From Monarcha castaneiventris obscurior (lineage: Eukaryota > Chordata > Aves > Passeriformes > Monarchidae): a stretch of DNA of 64,000 nt. The DNA is taken from the NCBI GenBank assembly GCA_026261815.1, contig JAMPIT010000350.1, positions 1,364,001-1,428,000 on the forward strand, in the 5' to 3' direction. The notes under the pieces were generated by a model. The model was not told the origin of the DNA and made no database searches. It saw only the letters and a list, made by a program, of their open reading frames with translations. Within the stretch, counting starts at the first letter, position 1. Every line of letters begins with the position of its first letter. Of the stretch, positions 51,992 to 64,000 are shown one piece after another. The translations under genes and the position numbers were made by a program.

Positions 51992-52011
51992 GGATTTTTT
52001 TTCTTTTTCAG
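51992..52011 (+). promoter_or_regulatory. MICU2: 3' splice site (acceptor) of the MICU2 exon
   Basis: A nearly pure pyrimidine tract ending in TTCTTTTTCAG places the AG at 52010-52011, directly before the conserved MICU2 reading frame in phase 0. A second AG with a short upstream pyrimidine tract ends at 51971. Using it would add 40 bases and shift the frame, so the 52011 acceptor is preferred. Confidence 0.85.
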
Positions 52012-52159
52012 AAGGAAGATGTCGTTCGTGCAGAAGTGGATGAAAGACTGTCGCTTCGAAAGCACCGCTTCATGCATTTTGCATCACTGGAATATGAAGG
52101 AGAATATTACATGACACCAAGAGATTTCTTGTTCTCAGTAATGTTTGATCAAGTTGAAC
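52012..52159 (+). CDS. MICU2: MICU2 internal exon (probable exon 2), mitochondrial calcium uptake 2
   Basis: This is one internal exon of MICU2 (EFHA1). The product is an EF-hand protein of the mitochondrial intermembrane space that pairs with MICU1 and sets the calcium threshold of the MCU uniporter channel. The exon is 148 nt, enters in phase 0 and leaves after the first base of a codon: 49 codons plus one base. It begins KEDVVRAEVDERLSL and continues RKHRFMHFASLEY, then EGEYYMTPRDFLFSVMF, ending DQVE plus the first base of an Arg codon. The MTPRDFLFSVMF core matches MICU2, not MICU1 or MICU3, as I remember them. It corresponds roughly to human residues 70-120, in the N-terminal domain ahead of the first EF-hand. 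The exon start coincides with the human one, but the first 15 residues match poorly. The reading frame stays open into both flanking introns (51910-52218), so the exon limits rest on the splice signals. No other MICU2 exon is seen in the window. Confidence 0.92.
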
Positions 52160-52165
52160 GTAAGT
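52160..52165 (+). promoter_or_regulatory. MICU2: 5' splice site (donor) of the MICU2 exon
   Basis: GTAAGT directly follows GTTGAAC, a full consensus match over the intron positions. Splicing here interrupts an Arg codon after its first base, consistent with the Glu-Arg-Lys that follows in other vertebrate MICU2 proteins. Confidence 0.88.
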
Positions 52166-55100
52166 TGTTTCCTCATCATTGTATTTGTGAAGGAAAAGAA
52201 AGTTGCAGGTCCCCTTAGACATGTCATTTGCAAATCACTGGGATAAGATCTTTTATGTTACATAAATCAGCAGAAGCCAATTTATAAATGTTGCCCACAT
52301 GGATTCCACAGACACCACTACCCTTTACACAAGTGAAGTGAGGCTGATGATTTAGAAATCTGGTGACTTGATGATGACATCTCTGCATAATTTTCATGTC
52401 TAATCAGTATGTAGTTCCTCAATTACTTACGTGCCACAGAAAATAGAATGAGTGTAATATAATAGCGTTCATACCATTCCTGGCCCTGTTATCTTCTATC
52501 CACTTCACCAGTGAGTAATTCTGTGACCTTTTTCTTCGAAGAGGCAGTGATGGGAGTGAGTTGAATGAGAGTAATAAAGTACAAAGTTCAGTTCTACATT
52601 TTTGGTTTCAAATCGTCTTTGATTTTTGCAAAACCTAGTTAAGAAATCAAAATCGTAAGTGTATTTTCAGGAAATACTTTTAAAAGCATGCTTTCTGAGA
52701 AGAAAATAGGAACAGCACACAAATAAAAAGTGCATAGGTTGTTGTCCTTTCCTGCAGGTTTTCTGGCTTCATTAATTCTGCCCCATTCCTTAAGCTTCTT
52801 TTGTCTTTGTATCATCTTCTGTTATTTCTGTATTTTTTTTTATGATACGTGCTTTTTTCCTCAAAAAAAAAGAGTTTTACAGTTTTCACAAGATTTTTTC
52901 TTTTGCTTTTGAAAGGTTAAGTTTTCCAGTTTCCAGAGAGGATTGTCACTTAGAGGACAAATATTCTGTTAGTTTATCTGCTAAGAGAAAGAGGGAGAAA
53001 TCCCAGCTTTAATAGTTGCTTGCTGCGATCTGCACATGGCTGACCAGGACAGCATGTTGTCTAACAGAAGTCATTCAAAGCCTGGGATGCTCTGCCCACC
53101 TACCAGCAAATGTTTGAGGTCCTTTGAAAGGGTTTGAGAGACAGGGAGCAAGAAGGAAACCATAACGTGCTTTGATTCAAGCTTGTCAAAAACCTAGGGC
53201 AGGAAACAGTTTAAAAGAGCTGCAAGCAGTCAAAGAGTAGGACGCAAGTATCTGTAATAAAGGAAGTTTTCCTGTGTCTGCCAGAAATCTATAGGTGATA
53301 AGGATGCATGGATTCACTGCTGACACACAGCTTCTAATATTACACAAAGCTGAATATAAATCCTTAGAAGGACTTTATGACCTTGAGAGTCATGGAGATT
53401 TTTAAAAGATTGTTTTTTAATGTATGCGTGTTAGGCTTCTTTCCCCTTCAAAACTTAAGTCATTAAGTTAAAAACCTAAAAGGCATCTTATTTTGAGTTT
53501 TTCAGCCTGAAAGACAGTGAATACAGAAATTTTTAGTTTTGAAGGTGTGGTTTTCTGACAGTTGAATCTGAAAACAAGGTTGGAGAGATAAATGTTTTTC
53601 AATCCTAGCAGTCCATACATATTAGTTTGTTACTCTGAGTATAATAGTATACATGCAGATTTTTAATGAAGTGGTATGCAGTGATATTTATTTGTAATGC
53701 AGCCAAGTTAATTTCGGTTGCTTTGCTGATATGAGTAGGAAACGGCATTAAACAGAAACTAATAAATAATGACAAGAAAAAAATCTTTGCTCTAATGACT
53801 GCTTAGCATTTCAAATTGAGGTGAGGCTTGCAGCAGTAGCATCATAGATGTTTAATGGAAAAATGTTGATACTTGAATCTGATGCTCTTAAATATTTTTT
53901 TAACCATCGTTGGTATGGATTCTTTGGCCAGTAGCATAAACACAATGGTAAGCAATTCTCTTGATTTCTCTTGCTTGGGATTTTATGTTTTCATGTGACT
54001 GCAAACAGACACAGAATGCAGAATAGCAGAGAAATAGGGCACTTGAAGTATTTTAAAGACAGTGGTTTATTCATTGTGTTTAGAAGAGTTTCATATGAAG
54101 AAAATAGATATATTTCAAGTGTCTGTCCTGGTATATTCAGAGTAGGTCAAGATAGTGAACTTAATAGCAAAGCAGCAATTATTTTGGAAGCTTTCTGCTT
54201 ATATTATAAAATAATTCTCTTTCACCCTGAACAATACCTTTAGAAAGGAAAAAGGCACCACCACTTATCCTAGAAAGCCCTTCACTTACTGCATACTTAG
54301 ATGCAATTTTAACATGTGATCCTGCATACAAATGATGAGTCTTGTAATGCTGAACTTCAGGCTGTAATGATTTGGTTCTTCTCTACCTATTTTTGATTAA
54401 TTGCTAATAAGTAAAAAAACCCAAATCGCTCAGAAGAATCTGAAGCACCGTGGCAGTAACCATTCTTCTTCATAAATATTTGCTTGGAGTTTTCCAATTG
54501 CATGCTGTTTATAGTAATATGGAAGACTTAGGGCTGTTCTAAAGTTTTGTTTCTGCTGTTCTTTTTACAGACAATATGCAGAAACATATGACCAGCCTCA
54601 CAAGCAGTTTCATAGTGTATATCAAGAAATATTGCTGAGATTGATCTGTCCCTGTTCAGAGATAAATACTCCCACAAGGGAAAAAGGCAAGCAGAAAGAG
54701 GGATGAGAAACAGTTATGAATTGTGAATAGGAGACCTTGGCCAGCAGCCTTAGGGTTTTTTGCTCATGGATGGTTGTCACTGGGGAATTACTTTGAAATC
54801 TCCTGTTAATTTTTAAACATAATCAAATTTAGTAGAAAGTAAATGTGGTGTTGTGTAAACCAGATGAGTTGCTGGTGCTAGCATTAGAAAATACCAAAAT
54901 ATTTTAGCTATGTGCAGATTGTCAAGTGAATTCCTGTACACAGTTGGGTGGAATTTATTACTGAAGCAAAAATCTTAGGTGTGCCCTTTGACAAGGTTGC
55001 AAAACATGCAATAAATTATGATTTATTGTAGAACACTTTACCAGATAAGAAAACAGATGAACTGTACTGCAAATATATCAGCTGTCATCCAGCCTAAGTG

Positions 55101-58100
55101 ATCTTGAACCCTGCCTGGTTAGACCTTAGTTCACTACCTCTGGTCATTTGTTTCCTCGTGCATGGGTTTCTCTATTACTCATTTTCTTTAAGGTAGGCAA
55201 AAGTTGTGAAATACTGGCATTCCTGTTAATTAAATCACACCTTCAAAGTTATTTACTGTCAGGGTGATAATGAAGAAAAATATTTACAGTACTGCCATGT
55301 AAGGAGAATGAGCTGATAACAAATGCAGAATTTCCTGACAGACTTTTTGTTCTGCATATTGACAAAGCAAAGAGCTCTTTAAAGGAATAAAGACACCGTC
55401 CAGAAAAAAATTTGCTTGCTTTTAGAGGCAGTGCTTTGCACCAAGTTACTCTGTAAATATGTACCTAGTTCTATTGCTGTTAGTTATTTTATGAAAGGAA
55501 GCAGCCACCTCTTTATAAACAGTGACAAACAGTAAATGAGATGTGGTAGTGTGGCACAGCATTTGTGCCCGTGTAAAACTAATGGCAGCATTTTTTTCTA
55601 CTAGTTAGTGCAGTGCATACTAAATGCATCATTGGGGATTTTGGATTCATGGCTATATGCCATGTAATCTTGTGTTTAAACTGTGTTACCACAGGGATGT
55701 GTGGCAAACCATTGCAAAACCAGCCAAGTTCTTCTGGGTAATCTGTGGGATGTTCATGTAAATCGTCATACCTGATGCAATGATAATTTAGTGAAAAAGT
55801 GTTCTCAGTTACTGTTCTTATTGTGATGTAAAAATACTTCACAATGTCTAGTAATATCCAATACAAATAATATAAACTTGTTTTGTTGCATCGGAAATTC
55901 CAGCACTTTTAAGATAACAGGCATGGGAAGGATTAAACTGCTGATTTACACTCAATTTTCATTGCAATGCAGGAGTATATTTGAGAGACCCTTCATGTAA
56001 AACCTGTGACTTAAACAGTTGTGCATACTTAGGCTCATATTCCAGATTAGACAACTAATACTGTGTTAGAGCTCCATGGAAATGTGATAGAGCTCTCTGA
56101 TGTGCTGTTGCAGAACATATAGGAAAATCTGTATTAATTTTTGAAAAGGACTGCAAGAGTCCTTCAGGAAATGAAGATTTTGCAATGCATTGACTCTGAA
56201 CTGTGCTTATGTTCATTTTTTTCTAGAGAAGGTTATTCTATTCCTCTTCCAGGTAGAAGACAAACCTTCAGGTTACCTTGTCTGACAACAGTTGACACCT
56301 GCTAAGTAAAGACTTGTGTGTCTACTCAGTCCAGATTTAATGTGTTGTAGCATCTTCATTCATTCAGCTGTGGTGAAAGAGTTTTCTGTGTTCTGCAGTA
56401 CCAGGGTACCAGAGGCAGTATCTCCTGTCAGTCATATCTGTCAGTGAGGATTAGTGTGTTGTAAGTTTCCTTGGAGAAGTTGTTCAAGCTTTCTGTGGGA
56501 ACACCGTTGGTGCAAAGTTGTGGTTTGTTTGCAGGCTTGGTAGGACAGGTGGCTTCATGGCACAGCATCAGCATGGTCATGGCTGTGAGGGAATCTGAGG
56601 AAAGTACACAGTGCAAGGCTGGGGTGGCTAAAAAATTGACTTCTCCATTGTCCTTACTTGAGGTCAGTGCTGGTGCAGTCAGTGATGTTAGGAGAGCCAG
56701 GAGGGACCAGCCAGTAGATGAGCACTTCAGGATGAGCTGAGTCAGTCTTTTTTATTTTTGGGTCTTGAGTTTTTTGCCTTTGACGGGAGTTCAGATGCCT
56801 CTACTTTAGTGTCTTCATTTTGACCTGAATTTCATATGCGATAACTGATCAGATTAATGAGTCATGCATCAGTGTCAGATCTAAAATCTAGGATTCAGAG
56901 TCAAAGACTAGATTGAAGCTTGTCTAAATGGAGAAGCTTCACATGGGAAGTAGGGATTGAAGTGTTGTATGGGGAGCCATTGATACAGCTGGGAACTGAA
57001 GTCAATCCTCTCAGATTTCTAATGTGTTAACAAAGAAAGTGTTTTCTGTCTATCTGTGCATTTAGTGGTTTTTTAGTACAGATATGTCATTGTTGCTCAA
57101 ATCCCCCAAACACAATAGGGAGCTCTGCGAGCTGCATATGCAGGACAAAGATGATCCCTTGCCCAGTGCTAGATGGAAGGTAAAGCGAAGATAACCCAAA
57201 GAAATAATAGGATGCTTTAAGGTCGTTATAGTAATCTCTTCTGAATTTTAGAAAATGAAATAAAATCAGCCATTTCTAACCAGAGCTTCTCAGTCATCAT
57301 TGTTTACTCATTTCTTAAAGTGGGGTTATGAGTAAAGGGAAATAATACGCCTGTTAAGGAATTGCACACACAAGCAAAGATAAACATTAATTGCTGAAAA
57401 TTTCTGCCTTGTAACTATACCATACTGTGGGTTTTTCATCTTCAGCTATCCTTCATCACCCAGAAAAGCATTAGCAAATCCTACCACAACCCTGTCAAAG
57501 TCTGCAAAGTAACATACTTTTACTTTGCCTTAAGTGTCCAAGTAGAACATTAAAATTGGTGTTCTGCGTAAAATACTATATTGTTTTGGATCAGATGTTA
57601 TGCCTCAGCCAATTGTTGGTAAATAGATGAGCTAAATGAGGGAGTTTTTTGTTTCTTCTTTTGTCCTCAGCAATTAGATTTTAACCCTGATAACTAAAGT
57701 ACATAGGCTGTGTGTTTATTTAAAAACAAATTAGATAGTTCTTTGTTTAGAAATATGGCAGAAATTCCTACAATCTTGACAATGTGTATTTATGTCTGGA
57801 CATATGAACTCAAAATAAACACTAATGCACTTTCACAATGGTTGCATCACAAGATACTACACAACAGAATCAAAGATGGGATTCTTGAGGAGAAATGGCT
57901 TGTTCCCTCCTGCAGCATTCAAATCTGCTCTGTTGGCCAGGCTACTTTTTTGGTGTGTTAACCACTGGCCACTGCACCAACTTACTTGTTTGCTCCCATT
58001 TTTCAGAAGAATGTGTTTGGTTGAGAGTCCAAAGAACAGCTGTGAGGGGAGCAGTGCTGAGAGCAGAGGTGGGAGGTGAGTGCTGGCTTCCAGCACTGTA

Positions 58101-61100
58101 GCCCTGCAGCAGCAGCAGCAAGGAAGCTGGGAGAGCAGGAGCAAAGGCAACCATGGAGCAAAATCACTTAAAAAGAAGCGTGTTTTAGTGTATCATTGCA
58201 CAGGGAAAAGATGGCTTTTTTTTTCCCTCCAGTTCTGTTTCCATGCCTTCAACCATGTTGAAGGTACCTGAGATACATACCACATACCTTGTACAGTCAA
58301 ATAGGAAAATATATTTTTGATCCTTAAATTTGTACTGACATTGTATTAACTACATTTGTATGTTTGCGGCTATATCCATGTGAGACAACAGTAAGGTTAT
58401 ACTGAGCTGGTGTCTGTTGTGATTAATTCCTGTTTTTCTCTTTGTGGCATTGATGACTTGCTGAAGAGTGATACAGATTGAAAGTTTTTACCTCAATTGA
58501 CTGCAATGCTACTGTTTTGGTAAAAACTGGCAAGGTGTCCTGATTTGAAAATACATTACTAGCTATTTAGCTTTCTGAAAAACAGTTCAATGAGAAGATA
58601 AATTACAGCTTCTCAATGAATGAAAGCAATTTTTAAAAGCTCAGCACAAAAATAGTACCGATAATAAAAGCAATCAGGCTTCAGCAGAGTTCTGAGCAAG
58701 AGGCAAGTGGTCTCAACGCACATCTTGAAGGATTTGGTTATTTAAAGTGTGAAAGTTATTGGTTATTTAATGGCATCTGAATGGAAAACAGATTCCTTGA
58801 AACGAATGAAAATATATTGTGCGCATACAGAATACTTTTAGTGCAAGTAATGGAAAGATCTGGTTATTAATAACAGGAGTCTGCTTGTTGTATAAACATC
58901 GTCTGCCTTAGAATTTCAGAAGTCTTGCAACAGTTTCTGCTTGAGTCAAGTATTCCAGTTTTGTGACATGCTAATGTGATACTTAAAATACCTAAAAGAG
59001 AAGGCACTTTTTTTAAACATATGGACACATCGCAAGAGCTCATACAATCATTCTTGGTCTCTAAATATTTTTTCTATCTTTAAAGATTTTTTTATTTTTT
59101 TAGAACACCACACACTTTTTCAACTACTTTTATAACATACTGTCAACATACCACAGAAAATATCTCTGGGATTTGTTCTCCCACAGGTTCCGAATACTTT
59201 TTGACAGATTACTTGAGTATTATTTTTTTGATAACTCAGTGGAACTTAATCAGTTCTGAAACATCCTGCGTAACTGACAATTAAGTCTTAACAGATGTAG
59301 CGTGAAAGTCAGACTCCATGAATTTTTTCACTCTTAAGTGTATTTTAATTTCTTGCAACATATGTCCTCAACAAAGACAGGTATTGGTTTATCCCTCAGA
59401 AGTACAATCTGCTTTTAAAATTCCTTGGCTTGCATTCAGATATTTTAAGAACTGATGAGGATCTGCAGACCACTGGCGGATAATAGCAGGTGCCAGGAGT
59501 GCAGGTCAGGCTCCTGCCAAAATCTAGCACGCGTTCTAGCCTCATATTTTCAGTTGTTTGTAACTCTTTTGGTACTGGTGGTTCCGTGCTCTTTCTTAGG
59601 CCAAAGCTGAATTTTTATTGTATTAGTCATATGATTTATCCTATTTTGAGTAACCTTGATACAGACTACTATTTTTCCCCTGCTTGTTCTCATAAGAAAC
59701 ATTACATTATGAGTTTTTTAAAAATGCCTAGGGTAGAATCACAGAGAATAAATCACTTTTCTTCTAGGCAGTAGCAGCAGACAAGGTGTGCAGCCTGCTT
59801 TGGTCGGTGAGAGGACTTGTCCTAACTTGCCAAACAGCTGGCGTCTCCAGGGGCACCTTTGAGAAGTTCCATTGCTCCCTGTTTCTCCCTGTTTGGAAAA
59901 CACTGGCATCGATTCCCTGAGGGAGAAGCTGGCCAGGGTATGCTCTGTTTTTCACTCCCCAGCTTTGCACCTGCAGTGGGTTATAGCACCGATTGTGTTC
60001 AGTAGCCTTCCTCATCTGCTATGAAACAAAAGCAAAGACCGAGTTCAAAGACTTTTTTCCATGTGTAAAACACAGAGGTTCCTCTTGTTAGAGGCACCTG
60101 CTTATATGGCAGTGCCCTCCTTTGGGTTACCAGCTTTGTTACTGCAGAGGAGAATGCAGACAAGAGACTATTCTTAGTATTCAAATCAGTCTTCCACTGT
60201 TGGGCAGTCCCTCAGAGAGCTCAGGTCCTCACACCACCATCCATAATGCTGGCAAGCACCTAGTAATTCTGCTGGCTATGTCTTTTCTGAAAAATCTTTC
60301 CTCTCAGACCTGGAAAAGCCTGAAAGTGAACGGATTTTACAGACACAGCTAACAAAAAATACCACATTTCCAACAAATCCTGCCTTAGTTCTTACCAGAC
60401 AAAAAGTAGTTCAGCATTTCTAGTAGGTCCAAATCTATCCTACCTGGCCATTCTTGGTTTTTCTAGCTGCTTTTTTCAGCTGATCAGTATACATAAAATG
60501 CCAGTGTCTGGGGACTCTATTCACCAAGAGCTGCAATCGTACTTGGCTTTAAAAAAATTTTGAAATGGGCTCCTTGCATGGAATTCAAGTAGAAGAAATG
60601 GCCAAGACAGCTACCTTTTGATGTTATCCAGTTTATTCCAGTTGTCTTTCAGGATTGATGTTTGAAATCTTCAGAATGATACAGCTCATTTTCCCAGGCG
60701 CCACCCTTCTTTTTGAGTCTTGAACGTGTGTCTTTTGTGCCAATACCTCTGATACTTCTGGAACTACTGAGACAGTGAAATCTTGCTGCTGCATCAGTAT
60801 TGACGAGCACTTAGTAAGTCACATATCCCGCCACAGAAACTGCCAGTTCCAGAAAATGGAGGACTTTTCCTCCTTTTTTGTTCCTCTCCAAATGGTTTTT
60901 GTTTAATTTTTGATTTTCCTGGGGAAGGGGTGTGCGTGTGTTTGTGCGTCACCCACACCCTGGCAATAGCATTTATTACCTTTCTGTGGATTTGTTGGTG
61001 ATATAGAATGTGAGACCTTCTTTCTGTTTCACTGTCAGTTTCTTGGGAGAAACTATAAAACCTAATGCTCAAAAACATCATCTGCTTCTCTGGCTTTCTT

Positions 61101-64000
61101 CAAACTGGCTAAGGAGAGACATCTTTTGCCATCTGTATGGTGATAAAGGCAGTCTGAAAAAGTGAGCGGGTCTTTTAAACCAATATGATCATTTTAGAAG
61201 TACACTGAGCAACATAAATTACTCTACACTTCCACTGGAAGAAGGCTGTCCATTGTTTGCTTTTCATTTGTACCAACTTTGAGAACTATAAAAAGCCCAT
61301 TTAAAATTTGATTCATTTGTCATTTCAGTCTCCTTCCTCTGCAGCTAAAATAAATGCTCATTTCAAGAGGACAGTAGTTGCTCTTTATGCCCAGTATTTC
61401 TGTAAAGAGGAGAAAGGACATCTGCTTAGTTGAACCATTGTAAGAAGACTTGTATTTATTGCCGCTGCTCACCTAAGTTAGCATGTAACATCTTGTAATG
61501 TGTTTTTAAGGATTTGTATCCTCTGTTAGGGAAATACTTCATGGCTTAGTACTTCTCTCAAGCATTTCATAGCTAAGTGTTTCAAAATTTGTCATATATG
61601 TTCTAGAAGTCAGCTCCTGTTTCAGCAGTTTACAAACTTAAAATATAGACCTCATACATTTTTTTCATACTCAATTTAAAATCATTTTTAACCACTGCTT
61701 ATACTGGAAAACAGTAACACAAGATTTCCTCTGTTGCTTAAAAACTCTGCTGATATCCACCCTAAAAGTAGTCAACCATCTGTTTAAACCCTCTTGCTCT
61801 TGTGCTAACATTTCCCATTTCTTAAAATAGTGGAATTTTTTCTTTTGAACCTTAGGTCTGTGATATATTATAGGTAATTAAGTTACCACTCAGCATTGGT
61901 CTTGTTAGGTTAAGCAAACCTGAGTTTATTTTTATCTCCTCTGTCTGGGTGAGGCCATCAGTTCCACAGCTTCATGTAGGTATCTTTATTCCATGCTTTT
62001 CTGAGTCTGATTTATCTGTGTAAAGCCAGCGTCATTCCCTGGCTCACTCCGCTAGCAGTCACTGTGGTCTAAGGGATGGAACAAGGATTGAAGTCAGGAA
62101 GTTCTTAAATTAATACTGTTGCTGAAACATCTGAAATGTCAAAGTGCAGCTTTAATTAAGGAGAAAAATGGTACGAAGCAATGCTTATTTGAGCAAAGTG
62201 CTGAAATGTGTGTACTCTGTGCTCCACTTGCAGTCACTACATGCAGAACAGCTTCCAGCATCATAGGTGCTTTGGTCCTTGTTTGTACCTCCATGTGTCT
62301 GCCAGGCTGAGGATACTGTGGTAGAACAAACTATTTTCTGCATTCTTAGGTGAGGAAATTTTTGACATAATCATTGTATGGCAATTCAAATGGAAAAAGA
62401 GAGATCTGGCAAATAATGTCCTTTTAGGAGGTCCTGTACATTCAAGGGCTTGATGCCCTCAGGTAAGGTACACTTTTGCTCAGGAAAAAATTGTTCATTT
62501 TTTCAGTCCACAATTGCTCTTGGAGGAGAAATTAGTTTCATCAGAGAAGCTGAGAATGGCACGAAGGATACAACAAGGATAATTGGAAGTGGTGGAGACA
62601 GAAGCCCAGTATACTGAAGGCTGCTGCAAGTTAAATGAGACATTAGTGGGAATTTTGATGTAAAGTGTACTTCTGCATTTGGATTTGCCTCCTTCATTAT
62701 ATTTACTGAATAAATATTTCTGTTCTATTTCTGTCTTGACCTATTAAAATGTTTCCTTTGGTGCTTAATATGATCAGAACTCTTCAGAAAATCTGACTGT
62801 AAAATAAAAGCCAGGGTAAAGCCAAACGTGTTTCTGAGGTTTGCTTCATCAGATTATTTGAATTCAGGGGGAGAAAAGTTGGGTTTTTTCTGAGGAAATA
62901 AGGCAGTTCTAGAAAAAAACTTTTATTTTTAAATAAACTCGTGATCTTCTTTGTCTACATTTTTTTTTCTGCCAGGTTTTTTTCTTTATCATGTGAGGAG
63001 TTTGAAGTCAAAGGGTCAAGTGATGGCTTATCTTTTCTTCTCTTATTCAGTCTTCAAAGTTCATTCTTTAGTGTAGAGGAGGTGCTCTAGTTGGTGCACA
63101 AGACTTTTTGTTTCTACTGTTATAGAAGGCTGATGAACATCATGTCAATAATTAATTTTTAAACATACTATAAGCAGCATTAATTTTTTTCTAGGTTGCA
63201 AATTGACCTAGCTGTTTTTACCAGTGCAATAAGGTACAATTAACGTCTGTTTTTAAGCTCTTCTGTGACTTCTCTTTAATTCTTTCGAGTCTTGGGGGAG
63301 TTCTCAGACTTTTCCTGATCCTGCTTCTCTTCCCATTACCACCTTGTCTACTGAATAAAGGCAATGTTTCAGATTAGTTTTATGTAACTGTCTTCATTCT
63401 GCTGTTCTGAGAAACTAACAGTACCTAACAAAATCTCTTCATTAAGCTTTTTGCATGGCAAAAATAGGTTAAATCTTTCATAGTTTAAAAACCAGCAGCA
63501 TCCTGTTATCATTTACATACCCTTGGAGCCCCTGCTGTAGGAAGACTTTCCAAACATCTGTTAATTGCTATGTGGCAGATGTTAATGATGTATAAACAAG
63601 TCAGACTCAGCAGGGGCTGTTACTGGTTTGCTTAGAGCTTCTGTATGTGCTAATAACAGAAGGAGCTAATCTTAGGAGTGGAAAGAAACTCCAGGCTAAT
63701 TTAAAGATAAGGGTGAGAGTGACCTGGACCATCAGCTGAAGGAGAAAGCAAGTCAGTCACTGAAAGGAACTCCAATTAAACAAGTGAAGGAAGAAGGAAA
63801 GAAAAACTAGAGATTGCAATAATGCTTGAACGTGGAAAGCTATGAAAATAGTGAACTAGGGCTGTGCAGCATCAGTAAAAGCTCAAAGTAGTAGACAGTG
63901 TCTTCTGTATGTAAATTCCTAAACATGGTTATTAGAATGTCCTTTTCACAATGGCATTTGGAACAAGTAATGTCATCACTGGGGTATCATCTGCACTAAA
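52166..64000. other. MICU2: MICU2 intron downstream of the exon (probable intron 2)
   Basis: Nearly 12 kb with no further exon I can support. I looked for the next MICU2 coding block (the Lys/Thr-rich segment before EF-hand 1) and did not find it, so the intron runs past the window end. Exon-like GC-richer patches near 56470-56740, 57860-58150 (with a (CAG)4 string at about 58106) and 59765-60360 have acceptor-like or open-frame features but no recognisable protein. A TG-rich, CpG-containing patch lies near 60928-60950. No CR1 copy is recognised here. Confidence 0.6.

Larger units (their letters stand above)
50223..52011. other. Intron sequence upstream of the MICU2 exon
   Basis: No further repeat or exon is recognised. 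An AT microsatellite lies at 51092-51124. The last bases form the 3' splice region of the MICU2 exon. Confidence 0.55.

Noticed and set aside
56471..56740. Exon-like patch after a TTTGTTTGCAG acceptor-like string
   Set aside because: The peptide does not resemble the next part of MICU2, and no matching donor was convincing.
57857..58154. Cluster of frames with a (CAG)4 string
   Set aside because: Frames in several phases at once indicate local GC enrichment, not a gene. The CAG run is too short to be notable.
59764..60015. GC-richer patch following a CTTTTCTTCTAG acceptor-like string
   Set aside because: No MICU2 similarity and no clear donor. A pseudo-exon is the better reading.
1..64000. 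CRISPR arrays, operons, tRNA or rRNA genes
   Set aside because: None seen. No spaced direct repeats, no tRNA box pairs, and the sequence is vertebrate intron in character.

Overview
This window looks like AT-rich vertebrate, almost certainly avian, intronic DNA. The avian call rests on the repeats. At least two well-preserved CR1 LINE copies are present (45005-45514 on +, 49721-50222 on -), with several much older CR1/L3-type remnants and one probable avian LTR. There is no bacterial-style gene density, and the open frames are almost all short chance frames or run through repeats.

One coding exon can be supported, at 52012-52159 on +. It has a polypyrimidine tract and AG acceptor, 148 nt of open frame, and a GTAAGT donor. 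Its peptide carries a signature I recognise as the N-terminal region of MICU2 (EFHA1), a gatekeeper subunit of the mitochondrial calcium uniporter. It appears to be the second coding exon. The GC-rich, CpG-rich first exon expected for this gene is not seen, so 1-52011 is most simply read as the large first intron and 52160-64000 as the start of the second. I infer this from one exon and the known human locus.

Layout: 504-850 probable solo LTR; 2162-3060 old CR1; 3061-10779 plain intron with one hairpin (7045-7085) and a small CpG cluster near 7850-8140; 10780-11440 old CR1; 11441-34589 intron containing two AT-rich blocks that look like conserved non-coding elements (12010-12340 and 25310-25710); 34590-35200 and 38880-39290 ancient CR1/L3 pieces; 41843-42309 A- and T-homopolymer tracts; 44648-44700 a perfect 23-bp inverted repeat; 45005-45514 CR1; 47467-47760 purine-rich tract; 49721-50222 CR1 in the opposite orientation; 52012-52159 the MICU2 exon; 52160-64000 intron with nothing recognised.

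I find no previously undescribed multi-gene system. The items most worth checking are the perfect hairpin at 44648-44700, the CpG-retaining block at 25310-25710 with its own stem-loop, and the poorly matching first 15 codons of the MICU2 exon.
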